Assembly (NCBI RefSeq): GCF_007744675.1
Contig: NZ_CP036269.1
Span: forward strand, 4,753,546-4,817,545
Source of the DNA: Gimesia alba
Lineage (GTDB): Bacteria > Planctomycetota > Planctomycetia > Planctomycetales > Planctomycetaceae
Direction: 5' to 3'
Length of the DNA: 64,000 nt
Part shown: one piece after another, positions 44,749 through 54,600 of the stretch
Layout of the letters: the number at the start of each line of letters is the position of its first letter
Numbering within the stretch: the first letter of the stretch is position 1
The notes under the pieces: model-generated
The model's input: the letters and a program-made list of their open reading frames with translations, nothing else
Database searches by the model: none
What the model was told of the DNA's origin: nothing
Program-made: the position numbers and the translations under genes

Positions 44749-45489
44749 ATGACTTTCAATCAGTCAGTCACACCATCCGAAGCCATTACTGCCCCCCCAT
44801 CGCACACAGCACATCGGAAACGTATTGTAGCTGCGGTTGCGGGGTTCTCTGCTCTTGCTGTCCTTGTTGTGTACTGCTCCCGCACGAGAAATGACCAGAT
44901 CTATATCACTCAATTGGAAAATCTTGGCGCTATCATCGGCTACGAAGATACGCTAAAGCGAGTACGTAATTTCACTCCACGTAGTGCTCGGAGATATCTA
45001 CCAACAGGCCCCCATGGTGTAGTCACGGGAGTCGGATTCTTCGGTCCCCGCCCAACGGACGCAGACCTTCTACTGCCTCTGTCGCATCTGCCCAACTTAC
45101 GTCAAATCCAGCTTTCCAACACGTTAATCAGTGACGAAATACTAAAACCGATTTGCCGTCTGCAATCGCTGTTCCTCCTGCAGTTGGAATCAACAAAGAT
45201 TTCAGACAACGGTGTCAAACAGCTGAGCACGAATCGCAGCATCACACACCTGTTCCTCGACAACACGCCGATCACAGATACAGCAGTGATTCATCTCGCT
45301 AAGATGGGTCAGTTGGATTCATTATCTCTGTCAAATACTTCTGTCACAGACGAATCGGTAGAGCATTTGCTGGCGATGCCTCACTTACGGATTCTGGACG
45401 TCACGGGTACGCAAATCACCTCGGCTGGAATCAACAGATTAAAAGCGAAAGGGACAATTGAGCTTTGCACAGGACTCTCAAGTCGGTAG
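44749..45489 (+). CDS. Membrane-anchored leucine-rich repeat protein
   Basis: This 246-aa protein has an N-terminal helix (IVAAVAGFSALAVLVVYCSR), a TQLENLGAIIGYED segment, and five LRR units (NLRQIQLSNTLISDEILKPI, LFLLQLESTKISDNGVKQLS, ITHLFLDNTPITDTAVIHLA, LDSLSLSNTSVTDESVEHLL, LRILDVTGTQITSAGINRLK). The ATG is preceded by GAGGAAG. It is a longer relative of the cassette-borne 133-aa protein at 34412. Confidence 0.82.
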   Translation: MTFNQSVTPSEAITAPPSHTAHRKRIVAAVAGFSALAVLVVYCSRTRNDQIYITQLENLGAIIGYEDTLKRVRNFTPRSARRYLPTGPHGVVTGVGFFGPRPTDADLLLPLSHLPNLRQIQLSNTLISDEILKPICRLQSLFLLQLESTKISDNGVKQLSTNRSITHLFLDNTPITDTAVIHLAKMGQLDSLSLSNTSVTDESVEHLLAMPHLRILDVTGTQITSAGINRLKAKGTIELCTGLSSR

Positions 45490-45698
45490 TCATCAGCGCG
45501 AATCACCAGCTAACTAGACATTTCAGCGGAGCTTGTCTCAACTACAGCGCGCAGAAGTTGGATAAACTTTGGCGGTAAAGCAGTGTCTTCCGTTCGTGTC
45601 AGTGTCAAAGGCGAAGCGGAAGGTTAGCAACTCGCCCCCCATTCACGTCGCTACCTTATCGGTTGTATTTTTCCACTGCTTTCTGTTAAAACATCGCG

Positions 45699-47495
45699 AT
45701 GAAACATATACGAAATTTCTGCATCATCGCTCATATTGATCATGGCAAGTCCACGCTCGCCGACCGGCTCATTCAAACCTGTGGAGGCGTGACACAACGT
45801 GAACTCCATGAACAAATGCTCGATTCGATGGATATCGAACGCGAACGGGGCATTACCATCAAGAGTAATTCGATTACCCTCGATTACCGGGCTCCGGATG
45901 GCACAGACTATTTATTGAACCTGATCGATACGCCGGGCCACGTCGATTTCTCGCATGAAGTCCGGCGTTCCTTGATGGCCTGTGAAGGCGCCTTGATTAT
46001 TGTCGACGCCTCTCAGGGAGTCGAAGCCCAGACGGTGGCGAACCTCTATCTGGCGTTGGAACATGATCTTACCCTGTTGCCTGTGATCAACAAGATTGAT
46101 CTTCCGGCCGCAGACATCGAACGGGCACAGGAAGCCATTGATGAAGAACTGGGGCTTGATCCGTTTGAGGCGATCCCGATTTCTGCTAAAAATGGGATTG
46201 GCATCGAGGACGTGCTGCAGGGCATCGTCGAGAAATTGCCCGCTCCCCAGGGCGATCCGGATGCGCCGCTGAAGGCACTCGTGTTTGACGCGAACTTTGA
46301 TAAGTTTCGCGGCGTGATTCTGCAGTGCCGCATCATGGAAGGCACACTCAAACCGCGCGATACGATCCACTTCATGCACGCCGGTCGTGATTTCACAGTG
46401 GATGAAGTCGGCTTTAACCAGATGAAACTCAATCCCAAATCACAGCTCAGTGCCGGTGAAGTGGGCTATGTTGTCGCGGGCGTCAAAAGTGTGCAGGACA
46501 TTGAAATCGGCGATACAATTACTCTGCTGAATCGACAGGCAGCAGAGCCGATTCCCGGCTACCAGCCCGCCAGACAGGTCGTCTTTTCTTCCATCTATCC
46601 CATGGACACGGGCGATTACGTGGAACTCACAAAGGCTCTGGAGAAGCTCGCAATCAACGACGCGGCACTCACGTTTGATAAAGACAGTTCCGCGGCACTC
46701 GGCTTTGGCTTTCGCTGCGGGTTTCTCGGACTGCTGCACCTGGATGTGATTCAAGAGCGCATCCAGCGCGAGTTTGACATTGGTCTGGTGATCTCCGCCC
46801 CGTCGGTGAAGTACCACTTAACGTTGAAAGACGGCTCCACAATCGAAGTCGACAATCCCTCTTACTGGCCCGATCCCACGGCGATTGATTCAGTCAGCGA
46901 ACCCTACATCAAAGCCTCGATTCTGACCCCCGAAACGTACGTCGGCCCTGTCATGGAACTCTGCAGGGAACATCGCTCGGAAAGCCAGACGATGAATTAT
47001 CTGTCTGCCAGTCGGATCGAAGTCACCAGCGTGATGCCGCTGGGCGAGGTCCTCTTCGACTTCTATGGCAAGCTGAAGATGATTACACGCGGCTATGGAT
47101 CGTTTGACTATGAGCCGATTGAGTATCGAACCACTGATATCGTGAAGGTTGATATTCTTGTCAACAAAGAACCGGTCGACACGCTGTCCTACCTCGTGCA
47201 TCGAGACAAAGCACGACCGCGGGCGCTGCATTATTGCGAACAACTGGCCAAAGAGATTCCCCGACATCAATTCAAGATACCCGTTCAGGGAGCTATTGGA
47301 GGCGAAGTGATTGCCCGCACCACAATCGCGCCGTTCCGCAAAGACGTCACCGAGAAACTGTACGGCGGCGATGTGACGCGCAAGAAAAAACTGCTCGAAA
47401 AGCAGAAGAAGGGCAAGGCAAAAATGAAGCAGTTCGGCAGCGTCAATATCCCCCAGAAAGCCTTTGTCTCCGTGCTTCGCACCGATAAGGAATAG
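45699..47495 (+). CDS. lepA: Elongation factor 4 (LepA)
   Basis: This 598-aa translational GTPase has G1 AHIDHGKST, the G2 ERERGITIK segment, G3 DTPGH, G4 NKID and G5 SAKNG. The LepA-specific C-terminal domain ends with KLYGGDVTRKKKLLEKQ and KKGKAKMKQFGSVNIPQKAF. The length is normal for the family (about 600). EF4 acts on stalled or initiating ribosomes. It is a stand-alone core gene and a useful chromosomal marker. Confidence 0.97.
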   Translation: MKHIRNFCIIAHIDHGKSTLADRLIQTCGGVTQRELHEQMLDSMDIERERGITIKSNSITLDYRAPDGTDYLLNLIDTPGHVDFSHEVRRSLMACEGALIIVDASQGVEAQTVANLYLALEHDLTLLPVINKIDLPAADIERAQEAIDEELGLDPFEAIPISAKNGIGIEDVLQGIVEKLPAPQGDPDAPLKALVFDANFDKFRGVILQCRIMEGTLKPRDTIHFMHAGRDFTVDEVGFNQMKLNPKSQLSAGEVGYVVAGVKSVQDIEIGDTITLLNRQAAEPIPGYQPARQVVFSSIYPMDTGDYVELTKALEKLAINDAALTFDKDSSAALGFGFRCGFLGLLHLDVIQERIQREFDIGLVISAPSVKYHLTLKDGSTIEVDNPSYWPDPTAIDSVSEPYIKASILTPETYVGPVMELCREHRSESQTMNYLSASRIEVTSVMPLGEVLFDFYGKLKMITRGYGSFDYEPIEYRTTDIVKVDILVNKEPVDTLSYLVHRDKARPRALHYCEQLAKEIPRHQFKIPVQGAIGGEVIARTTIAPFRKDVTEKLYGGDVTRKKKLLEKQKKGKAKMKQFGSVNIPQKAFVSVLRTDKE

Positions 47496-47586
47496 GGCGG
47501 AAAGCTGCCTCTGTCACTATAGAGACTCCATCAAAAGACCGCCGCAAACGACCTCTGCGGGGTGACAGTTGGACTTCGTTGAGATT

Positions 47587-48717
47587 TTAATCCACTTTGG
47601 GACGATCAACGACATACAATACAATTCCTTTGTGAGTATTCACTGACTTCTTGACATACGCGCGGTGGATCCCCGCTGCCTTCAGAACTTTATTACACTG
47701 GGAGATGGCATTTTTTAATATCGACTTCCTTTCTTTTTCCTGTTCTCTGCCGATACCAACAACGATCTCGAGTGTATTCGGTGGGGTATAACGAATGACA
47801 TCTAACCAGGATGTATAAAGTCCTCGCAGACCATGCCCTTCACGCCAAATATCCGGTTGACTGAGTAGTAACTCGTCTGCAGCGCTCCTGGCTTGATTCC
47901 GCATATTCGGGTTGGCAAGCACCTCGTAATCGGGAACAAGAGTGGCGTCTTGCCCATCAGATAATTCTTCCACATCCATGACGGTGTAGCAATTCTCTAC
48001 ATGTTCGGCACACTCTGTTACTTTGTCTTTACCAATCAGAAGCTTTTCAAAAGAGATACATAAACGAATCTTACGCTTGGATTTGTTATTCACCAGACAA
48101 TACTTGAAAAGTGCATTCGCTCGCCCTCCCACCATTGGCCCGATGAGAAATCCAAAATTAGAACTCGTCATATAAATCGTGTCGACCTCTGATACTTTTT
48201 CGTCAAGTCGCAAAAAAGTTCGAATATCACGTTCTCTTTCTTCAGGCGACACTTCGGGGTCGATCCTGCGAGAATTGATAAAATCAAGCAGCGCCAAATA
48301 CTTCACTTCGAGCGATCCTTCGGTGACTCTGACTTTCCCAATATCGAGGGATGTTAGCGTCAGAAAGTTATTGGTCAGGATGCTCTTGTCTGGAATGTCA
48401 GGAACATGAGACAGATAGGCTGATGTAGGCCCGAACGTTGTACCGCTCTCAATAAAAACGGTATGTTGATTTTTAACTGCTGTGGCAATTTCTGCTCCCA
48501 AATACTCACCAAGACTTTTCTTCGAGTCCTCATCGTCTTTTGCCCGAAGTTCGATTTCATGAAACAGATCTTCTTGCTTCAAGAGATTCAGATTGCCCGC
48601 ATCATACAACTTGATCAATGCCTTGGGCATGTCCAGTGCAAACTCAAACGTCTTCATATTTTTATTCAGAAGACCTAGCGCACCCTTCAAATTACTAATA
48701 TTGTCGTTGGATGTCAT
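47587..48717 (-). CDS. DeoR-sensor-like (ISOCOT-fold) protein
   Basis: This 376-aa protein has a helical N-terminus and a domain resembling the DeoR C-terminal sugar-phosphate-binding domain: HTVFIESGTTFGPTSAYLSH (compare the D-x-G-T-T loop), ILTNNFLTLTSL and TIYMTSSNFGFLIGPMVGGR. No helix-turn-helix is evident. The last 110 residues are not recognised. ATG at 48717 is preceded by AGGGA; a start at 48768 would overlap the upstream gene by 14 bp. It is the second gene of a pair with a glycerol-1-phosphate-dehydrogenase-like protein, so a phosphosugar or triose-phosphate ligand is likely. Confidence 0.6.
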   Translation of the reverse strand: MTSNDNISNLKGALGLLNKNMKTFEFALDMPKALIKLYDAGNLNLLKQEDLFHEIELRAKDDEDSKKSLGEYLGAEIATAVKNQHTVFIESGTTFGPTSAYLSHVPDIPDKSILTNNFLTLTSLDIGKVRVTEGSLEVKYLALLDFINSRRIDPEVSPEERERDIRTFLRLDEKVSEVDTIYMTSSNFGFLIGPMVGGRANALFKYCLVNNKSKRKIRLCISFEKLLIGKDKVTECAEHVENCYTVMDVEELSDGQDATLVPDYEVLANPNMRNQARSAADELLLSQPDIWREGHGLRGLYTSWLDVIRYTPPNTLEIVVGIGREQEKERKSILKNAISQCNKVLKAAGIHRAYVKKSVNTHKGIVLYVVDRPKVD

Positions 48718-48754
48718 TTTTCTTTCCCTTAGAACAGGTATTTGAGGGATGCAT

Positions 48755-50170
48755 TCAGGACAGGCCAAAAACAGGCCGTAACTCGTTAGCGACTAACTCG
48801 CCTGTCTCTGAATCTACCGCTTCATCTACAGACCGTTTCAGTCTGGTCCATGCACGGATTCTTATCTTCTTCAAAGCTTGTTTCGCCACCTGCGTGGTCT
48901 GGTCTTCCGAGGACTTCAAGTCTGGGTTAAACAAACCTGCGTCAATGGCAGCGTGTTTCACTCTCTGCGACAATAGTTCATATTCAGGTTCATCGAGAAT
49001 GGTGATCCGCTCGTCATCGGGTTTACGTATTTTCTTTTTATCGCTGAGCGCTTTTACGGAACGCTTACACTGATACGCAAGATACTTTGGACAGCGATAG
49101 CCGATACCAATCACCAGGCAGGTCGTGATCAGCTCCTGAATGAATTGAGGGGAAAATTCTTGCAGACCAAGGTTCATGTACGGGATTCCTAATGTATTCG
49201 CGATCCGCTTGATCTTTTCTGCATTAATGACCTGTCCCTGCATGTAGGCTGTGATGATCGTCATCGGGAGCACGCCAATCCCGTGCAGCGGAGACCGTTT
49301 AATTCGCTTCTCTGCCAGAGAGTCGTACTCGATCACAAAATCATCGAGCCATTTCTGACCGATGTGCTCAGAGCCCGAACACGCCTGGGTGCTTCCCTGA
49401 ATCTGCATGGCAAGCCCGCTCAGTTGCACCGCGCGAAACATTTCCTTGATGGAGCTTTCTTTGTGGAGATAGTCGGCTTTAAGATCATCACCCCGGTCAA
49501 GAAACGGTTGATAAGAAGATTCCGTCAGGTCCGATGCAAAATCATTCGGCTGAATCCCTTGTACATGGCAAGAATGTCGATAATCCCAAAGTGATGAGAC
49601 CTTTGCTAACATATCACCAACACAGGCGCACTTCATCATATACGGCTGCCTGAGAAGCGTGCGTTCGTGCCCCACGATGAAAGCCGGCGCTTCACACGTT
49701 TTGCTGACAGGCAGCCCCGTATTGTCATCGCGAAGGCTGGCGCCGGGACTATAGATACCATCGCTGGTCAGCGACGTGATAATACCACCAAATTCAACTG
49801 GTTGCTGCCCGGGCGGTAGCAGATCATTGACCATGCGGACAGAATACTTGGTGACATCTCCCACCGTTTGGCCGCCGACGTAGATGATCATGCGCGGGCA
49901 GACCGCCTCCGACAACAAGGCATCGCGTAGTCGTTCCGCTTCGCTCACGAACGGGGCTTTGGTGAGAATAAACAGACGAGTCTTATTTACAGACTCATCC
50001 CACATTCGTCGATAGACCTCCGCAAAAGGTCGAGTCGAAGTATTTCCGCTTACAAACCAAGTCTCGTTCTGACCAGCGTCATCAGTCGGAAATTGTTGAC
50101 TGATCACCTCGATTAAATTGCGCCGTCCTTTGGTGATTTGCGAGACGCGTGGAAATACAACATTCGGCAT
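48755..50170 (-). CDS. Glycerol-1-phosphate-dehydrogenase-like (DHQ synthase-fold) enzyme
   Basis: This 471-aa protein belongs to the iron-containing alcohol dehydrogenase/dehydroquinate-synthase superfamily. The NAD-binding loop is IIYVGGQTVGDVTKYS (residues 95-110), followed by TSLTSDGIYSPGASL, typical of sn-glycerol-1-phosphate dehydrogenases. The metal ligands can be placed at D186 (GDMLAK), H269 (SEHIG) and H296 (LHGIGVL). It has a long C-terminal extension (from about 390) rich in charged residues. G1P dehydrogenases reduce DHAP to G1P, the archaeal lipid backbone or a precursor of phosphosugar derivatives in bacteria. The pairing with a DeoR-sensor-like protein is unusual. Confidence 0.72.
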   Translation of the reverse strand: MPNVVFPRVSQITKGRRNLIEVISQQFPTDDAGQNETWFVSGNTSTRPFAEVYRRMWDESVNKTRLFILTKAPFVSEAERLRDALLSEAVCPRMIIYVGGQTVGDVTKYSVRMVNDLLPPGQQPVEFGGIITSLTSDGIYSPGASLRDDNTGLPVSKTCEAPAFIVGHERTLLRQPYMMKCACVGDMLAKVSSLWDYRHSCHVQGIQPNDFASDLTESSYQPFLDRGDDLKADYLHKESSIKEMFRAVQLSGLAMQIQGSTQACSGSEHIGQKWLDDFVIEYDSLAEKRIKRSPLHGIGVLPMTIITAYMQGQVINAEKIKRIANTLGIPYMNLGLQEFSPQFIQELITTCLVIGIGYRCPKYLAYQCKRSVKALSDKKKIRKPDDERITILDEPEYELLSQRVKHAAIDAGLFNPDLKSSEDQTTQVAKQALKKIRIRAWTRLKRSVDEAVDSETGELVANELRPVFGLS

Positions 50171-50502
50171 CTATCGGCCCCTTGATAGTTGATCACAATC
50201 AGATATGTATCCAGCTTAGACAAAAACAAGTCGATTATCAAACCTCTATTCGAGACGGCATATGAGGGAGAACAAAAGTATGAAAGCAAAAAAGAACAAA
50301 CTGGCAAATGTGACTACGCCCCGAGCATTGATCTCGCATCAAAAATGACAGGGGACTCACCGTGCCCCGGAGATCATCGATTGAGGCGCCATTAGGAGCT
50401 GAACCCTTTTCAGTTAAAGAAGTTGCAATGCTTTCGCATTTGTGACATAGTCGACGAAACAATCTTTTCTTACCAGATTCTTCTTGCACGGGATGTGAGT
50501 TC
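50171..50502. promoter_or_regulatory. Divergent region with a candidate promoter for the CNNM/CBS gene
   Basis: TTGCAA (50423-50428) and CATAGT (50446-50451) with a 17-nt spacer give a plausible rightward promoter, 51 bp before ATG 50503. The rest of the 332-bp gap holds no gene that I can support. Confidence 0.4.
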
Positions 50503-51477
50503 ATGGTTTGGCTTCTTGGTTCAATCATCGTATTTATCGCCTTGTCCGGGTTGATGGCCGCTGTCGATGCAGCAGTCCTTAGCGTTTCTCACCCCGAGAT
50601 CGATGAAATGATTCAAAGCGGCAAACACGGTGCGGGACGGTTGCGGGAAGTGAAACAGAAACTGACTCATTCACTGGCCGTGATTGTGATTCTCACTAAC
50701 CTGATCAATGTACTCGGGCCGATTCTTGTCAGCCAGCAGGCATTTAAAATTTACGGTCCCAAGGCTTTGGTGCCCATCACGATTGTGCTCATGCTCGGAA
50801 CGATCGTCTTCTCGGAAGTGATTCCCAAGGCACTGGGATCACATTACGCGCCGCTACTGGCCCGCTGGTCGGCCCCGGTGATTCGCGTCCTGGGGTTTGC
50901 CATCTATCCGCTCAGCGTTGGCCTCGCCTGGCTTTCCGACACGTTGAAGCGGGGACAAAGGAGAATCGGAACGGAAACGCAGATACGCGCACTCGTCAAA
51001 CTGGGACAAAAAGGGGGCCACATTGAACCGACTGAGGGCCATATGATCTTCCGAACGTTTCGCCTCAACGATCGTATGGTTCAAGACATCATGACACCGC
51101 TGGAAAAGGTGGTCTCGATTCCTGCAGCGACCACGGTCAGCGAAGCGGCAGATATCATTCGCACGAAGGAGTTTTCACGCTACCCGATCTTCGGAGAATC
51201 ACCTGACGATGTTCAGGGCATGCTGATCGCCCGCGATGTATTGAGCATGCTCTCTGATGATAAGGCAAAGACATCGATCACTTCGATCATACACACACCG
51301 TTTTTCGTCAGCACCGAGATGCGCGCCGACAAACTGTTACTGGAGTTCCGCACACGCCACCAGCATCTGGCCGTCGTTCAGCAATCGAACCAGACAGTCG
51401 GCATCGTGACATTGGAAGACGTTCTGGAGGAGATCGTCGGCGAAATTGAGGATGAGAAGGATTTTGGGTTGAGATAG
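50503..51477 (+). CDS. CNNM-domain/CBS-pair membrane protein (CorB/HlyC family)
   Basis: The 324-aa protein has an N-terminal CNNM (DUF21) transmembrane domain of about four helices (VWLLGSIIVFIALSGLMAAV, SLAVIVILTNLINVLGPI, ITIVLMLGTIVFSEVIPKAL). A tandem CBS pair follows (MTPLEKVVSIPAATTVSEAA, HQHLAVVQQSNQTVGIVTLE). The C-terminal CorC/HlyC domain seen in many homologues is absent, since the protein ends directly after the second CBS (EEIVGEIEDEKD). Family members are linked to Mg2+ (and Co2+) export, with CBS domains sensing Mg-ATP. Confidence 0.87.
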   Translation: MVWLLGSIIVFIALSGLMAAVDAAVLSVSHPEIDEMIQSGKHGAGRLREVKQKLTHSLAVIVILTNLINVLGPILVSQQAFKIYGPKALVPITIVLMLGTIVFSEVIPKALGSHYAPLLARWSAPVIRVLGFAIYPLSVGLAWLSDTLKRGQRRIGTETQIRALVKLGQKGGHIEPTEGHMIFRTFRLNDRMVQDIMTPLEKVVSIPAATTVSEAADIIRTKEFSRYPIFGESPDDVQGMLIARDVLSMLSDDKAKTSITSIIHTPFFVSTEMRADKLLLEFRTRHQHLAVVQQSNQTVGIVTLEDVLEEIVGEIEDEKDFGLR

Positions 51478-51628
51478 GGATTCTTTAAGCTCAAAAAACA
51501 AAGCGACTCGTATTTTCAACTCCGTTCGCCCTGTATGTAGGCTGTTTCTATTTAGCTGATCCATCCTGTTTAAGCTGCACACACCTCTACAAATTCAATA
51601 ATGAAGTCCTGAAAGATAGCGATGACAT

Positions 51629-54600
51629 TCAGGGCACAATGAGGTCTCCCAGATCCACCGTCTCACCCGGCTGAGGAATCAACGGAGCGAAAGCGGCACC
51701 GACTGTGGGCCGCGTAGCATGCTGGTCTGTCTTCCTGACGAATTCGCCGCGCACCTCAACTCCTGGGGAAACCACCAGGGAAAATTCTCCCTTCCGCTTA
51801 CCCGGTTCCTCCGTGGTCTTAAATACCCGGCCTGCGACAAAGGTATCAGGCGGCAGGCCCTTCCCCATCATCCGAATTCCAAAATCGTAGTTGGGCTGGC
51901 CTGTCTTGTCTTTGAATCGTCCGATCAACGTCGCTGCCGGCTGCATCACCACACGCACAGGGTCACTGGTCCATTTGGTGGAGCGCGTCCCGATCAGACC
52001 GCGCTCTGGGTGAGTGAAAACGAGAAATTCAGCCCGATCCGGATGCAGACCGTACACGGAAAACGTCGCTGGCAGATCTTTGTCGTTGTACTGTTTTAGC
52101 TGCCGTTTGAGACGCGCCCCTTCGACCGGCTGATTGTTGGTGTCGACGAGAATCACTTCCACCGGCGGGTCGGAGTAGACCGTCGCTGTCAGCTCCTGCA
52201 CGCCAGCGAACTCTTTGGCGTTCGTAAACACCACTGCTGCCAGATTGAGTTGATCGACGGGGCGATTTTTCCAGACCCTGAACCTTTCCGTTTCGACAAT
52301 AGCAGGTTGCGCAATTCGCCAGGCATCTCCGTAAGCATATCGCTCCTCTTCCCGCGTCCAGTCCGTGCGCCCCGGCGCAAAGAATGCTTTGGGATCAACC
52401 GCAGCCGGCCGGTCGGTCTTCGCGCCGCGTTTGACGAGCACAGCCGCGGGCCCCCATGGCACGATTCCTTCATAGATTCCCGGAGCCACGCGACGGGCAT
52501 CATTAAACCGCGATTTAATACCACGACGACTTTCACCGGGGCTGGATTGAACGCGGATCGAGTAGACCTCCCGATCCACGGGATTGCCTTTCGGATCGAC
52601 CAGCCTCAGCCGGTAAGGAACCGCCGACCCCAGTTCCACCCGGGCCTCTTCTCCAGGAACAACTCGTCGACGAGAATCAGTATAGGGTGCGGCAAATGAT
52701 CCTGAAAATGCCAGATTATAACCGCGTGGATTGTGCGCCAACCCCGTTACTACAAAACGACCTTCAGCGTCTGTCTCAAACCGCTGGCCGGTCATCCCAC
52801 TTTTGGTATGATAATTGGCCAGCGCCACGGTCACACCCGCTGCAGCCTCAGGCCGCCCCGTGTATCCCTTCCTGGAGGTGACTTGTCCCCGCAAGACCAC
52901 GCCTTTCGCGAGTTCTGCTGTGAACCCCGATCCATACAGAGACAGCGTCGGGTTCCCCCTTCCTAAAAATGGCTTGCGGTACACCGGCGGAATCGACCGC
53001 ACCGCGACGCGCATACTTGTGGTCACCGCCTGCGGATGCATGACTTCGAGCTGCGCAATGAAGCCCTCCGGTAATCCCGGCAGTGCGAAGCGGCCCTCCT
53101 TATCTGTCGTCGTTTCTGTGTTTAACCCCGGAAGTACTGCGGGACGATAGAGCGTCTCGGCATAATCGATGCTGGCAAACATTCCCAACTCGGTTTCTTC
53201 CTCTTTGGGAATATGCACATCGAGGTCATACTTAATCGGTGCCATCAAACCTGTAAGACGCACGCGGGCACCCGCCAAAGGCGTTCCCCCCTCCAGAAAG
53301 AATTGCCCCGTCAACGTTGCCGGCGATCGTGTCTGCAAAACCACTTCGCGATTCGGATGTGGATGCCAGTGCGAGCGTAAACTGCGGTCCTCGCCCCACG
53401 TCTTCAGCCAGCCCGGTGCAACGCCTGCTTTTGTCGCTACCAGCAGTGTTTCCCACCGCTTTCGGTCTCCGCCTGATGTGACCCAGGTCAGGTCGTCCGC
53501 ATGAAATTCGAATCGCCCTTGCGCATCCGTCACCGCCCGCACCGGACCGAGTTCTGCCACACCCACTTGGTTTTTGTCAGCGCGTTCCAGCAGTTCAATC
53601 GTGCTGGCGGCGTAGATCGCTGCACCCGCCAGCGGTTTTCCATCCGGCCCCAGCACAATCCCCCGGTGCAACGTCGCATGCTCAGAATCGACCTTGGGTC
53701 TGCCAGTCCAGTGAATGTTTTCATTTGGCAATGGCCTCTCGGCCACCTTAGATTCAGCCACTTTCGTTTCGTCGACTATGAGCTGATCCGCAACGGCGAC
53801 CAGACGCGTCGTTCCCGCAAGTATCACGATGGCCGTGAGACTCATCGCCACCGTCCAGCGCACGGACTGACGCATTCGAGTTCTTCGATCGCGTCGCGCA
53901 TCCAGAACTCCCGCCACACGGCGTTCCAGTTCACCACATCGGATGATCGAAGGGGCAAGCTGAGTCGCATTTGCACGCTGGCTTCTCACCTGCTCTGCCA
54001 CCGTTAGTAACGTCAGACCGTAGGCAGCAGGATCACGCTTTGCCAGCACCGCATTATCACACAGTTCCTCACGCGCACGGCACAACGCACGATTTAGTAA
54101 ATGCACGGTTATGAGCGGCCAATAGGTGGCCGCGGTAATACTTTGTAATAATAAAATCCAGTGGTCACCTCGCAGGATGTGCTCGGATTCGTGATCAAGC
54201 ACATCCTGAAGCTCGTCCGGCTGAACCGCTTCGCGAAAGCCGCGAGGCAGTACAATCGCCGGTCTCCCGAAACCAATCGCCAGCGGGACTGCCACTTCTG
54301 CTTCCAGTATTCGAATCCCATTGTGTGCCACACCTATCTCAATTCCCTGCCGTCTTACGCGCAGAATGCCGATCAGACTGGCGATGATTCGGAACAACAT
54401 TAAACAGGCAATAAAGGCATAGACCACCGCTGCCCAAGACATTGCCCACTTCCACACGCCGGCTGCAGTCGATTCTTCAAGTGCTAACTGCCTATCCGCG
54501 TGCGGCTCGCTTGACGACGTCGCTTCACTCTCAGCAGTTGTCTGCCGGTGGCTAGAATGCCTCAATGCTTCCTGGTTTATGATTCCACGAACGTTCTCTT

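Noticed and set aside
45508-45628. GCTAAC ... GTTAGC inverted ends after the 246-aa LRR gene, resembling a fourth attC
   Set aside because: The outer boxes pair, but no complementary L boxes with an extrahelical base are found at the proper spacing and the length is about 118 bp with little internal pairing.
47496-47586. CTGTCAC ... GTGACAG pair as a terminator after lepA
   Set aside because: The loop is too long and no T-tract follows either arm.
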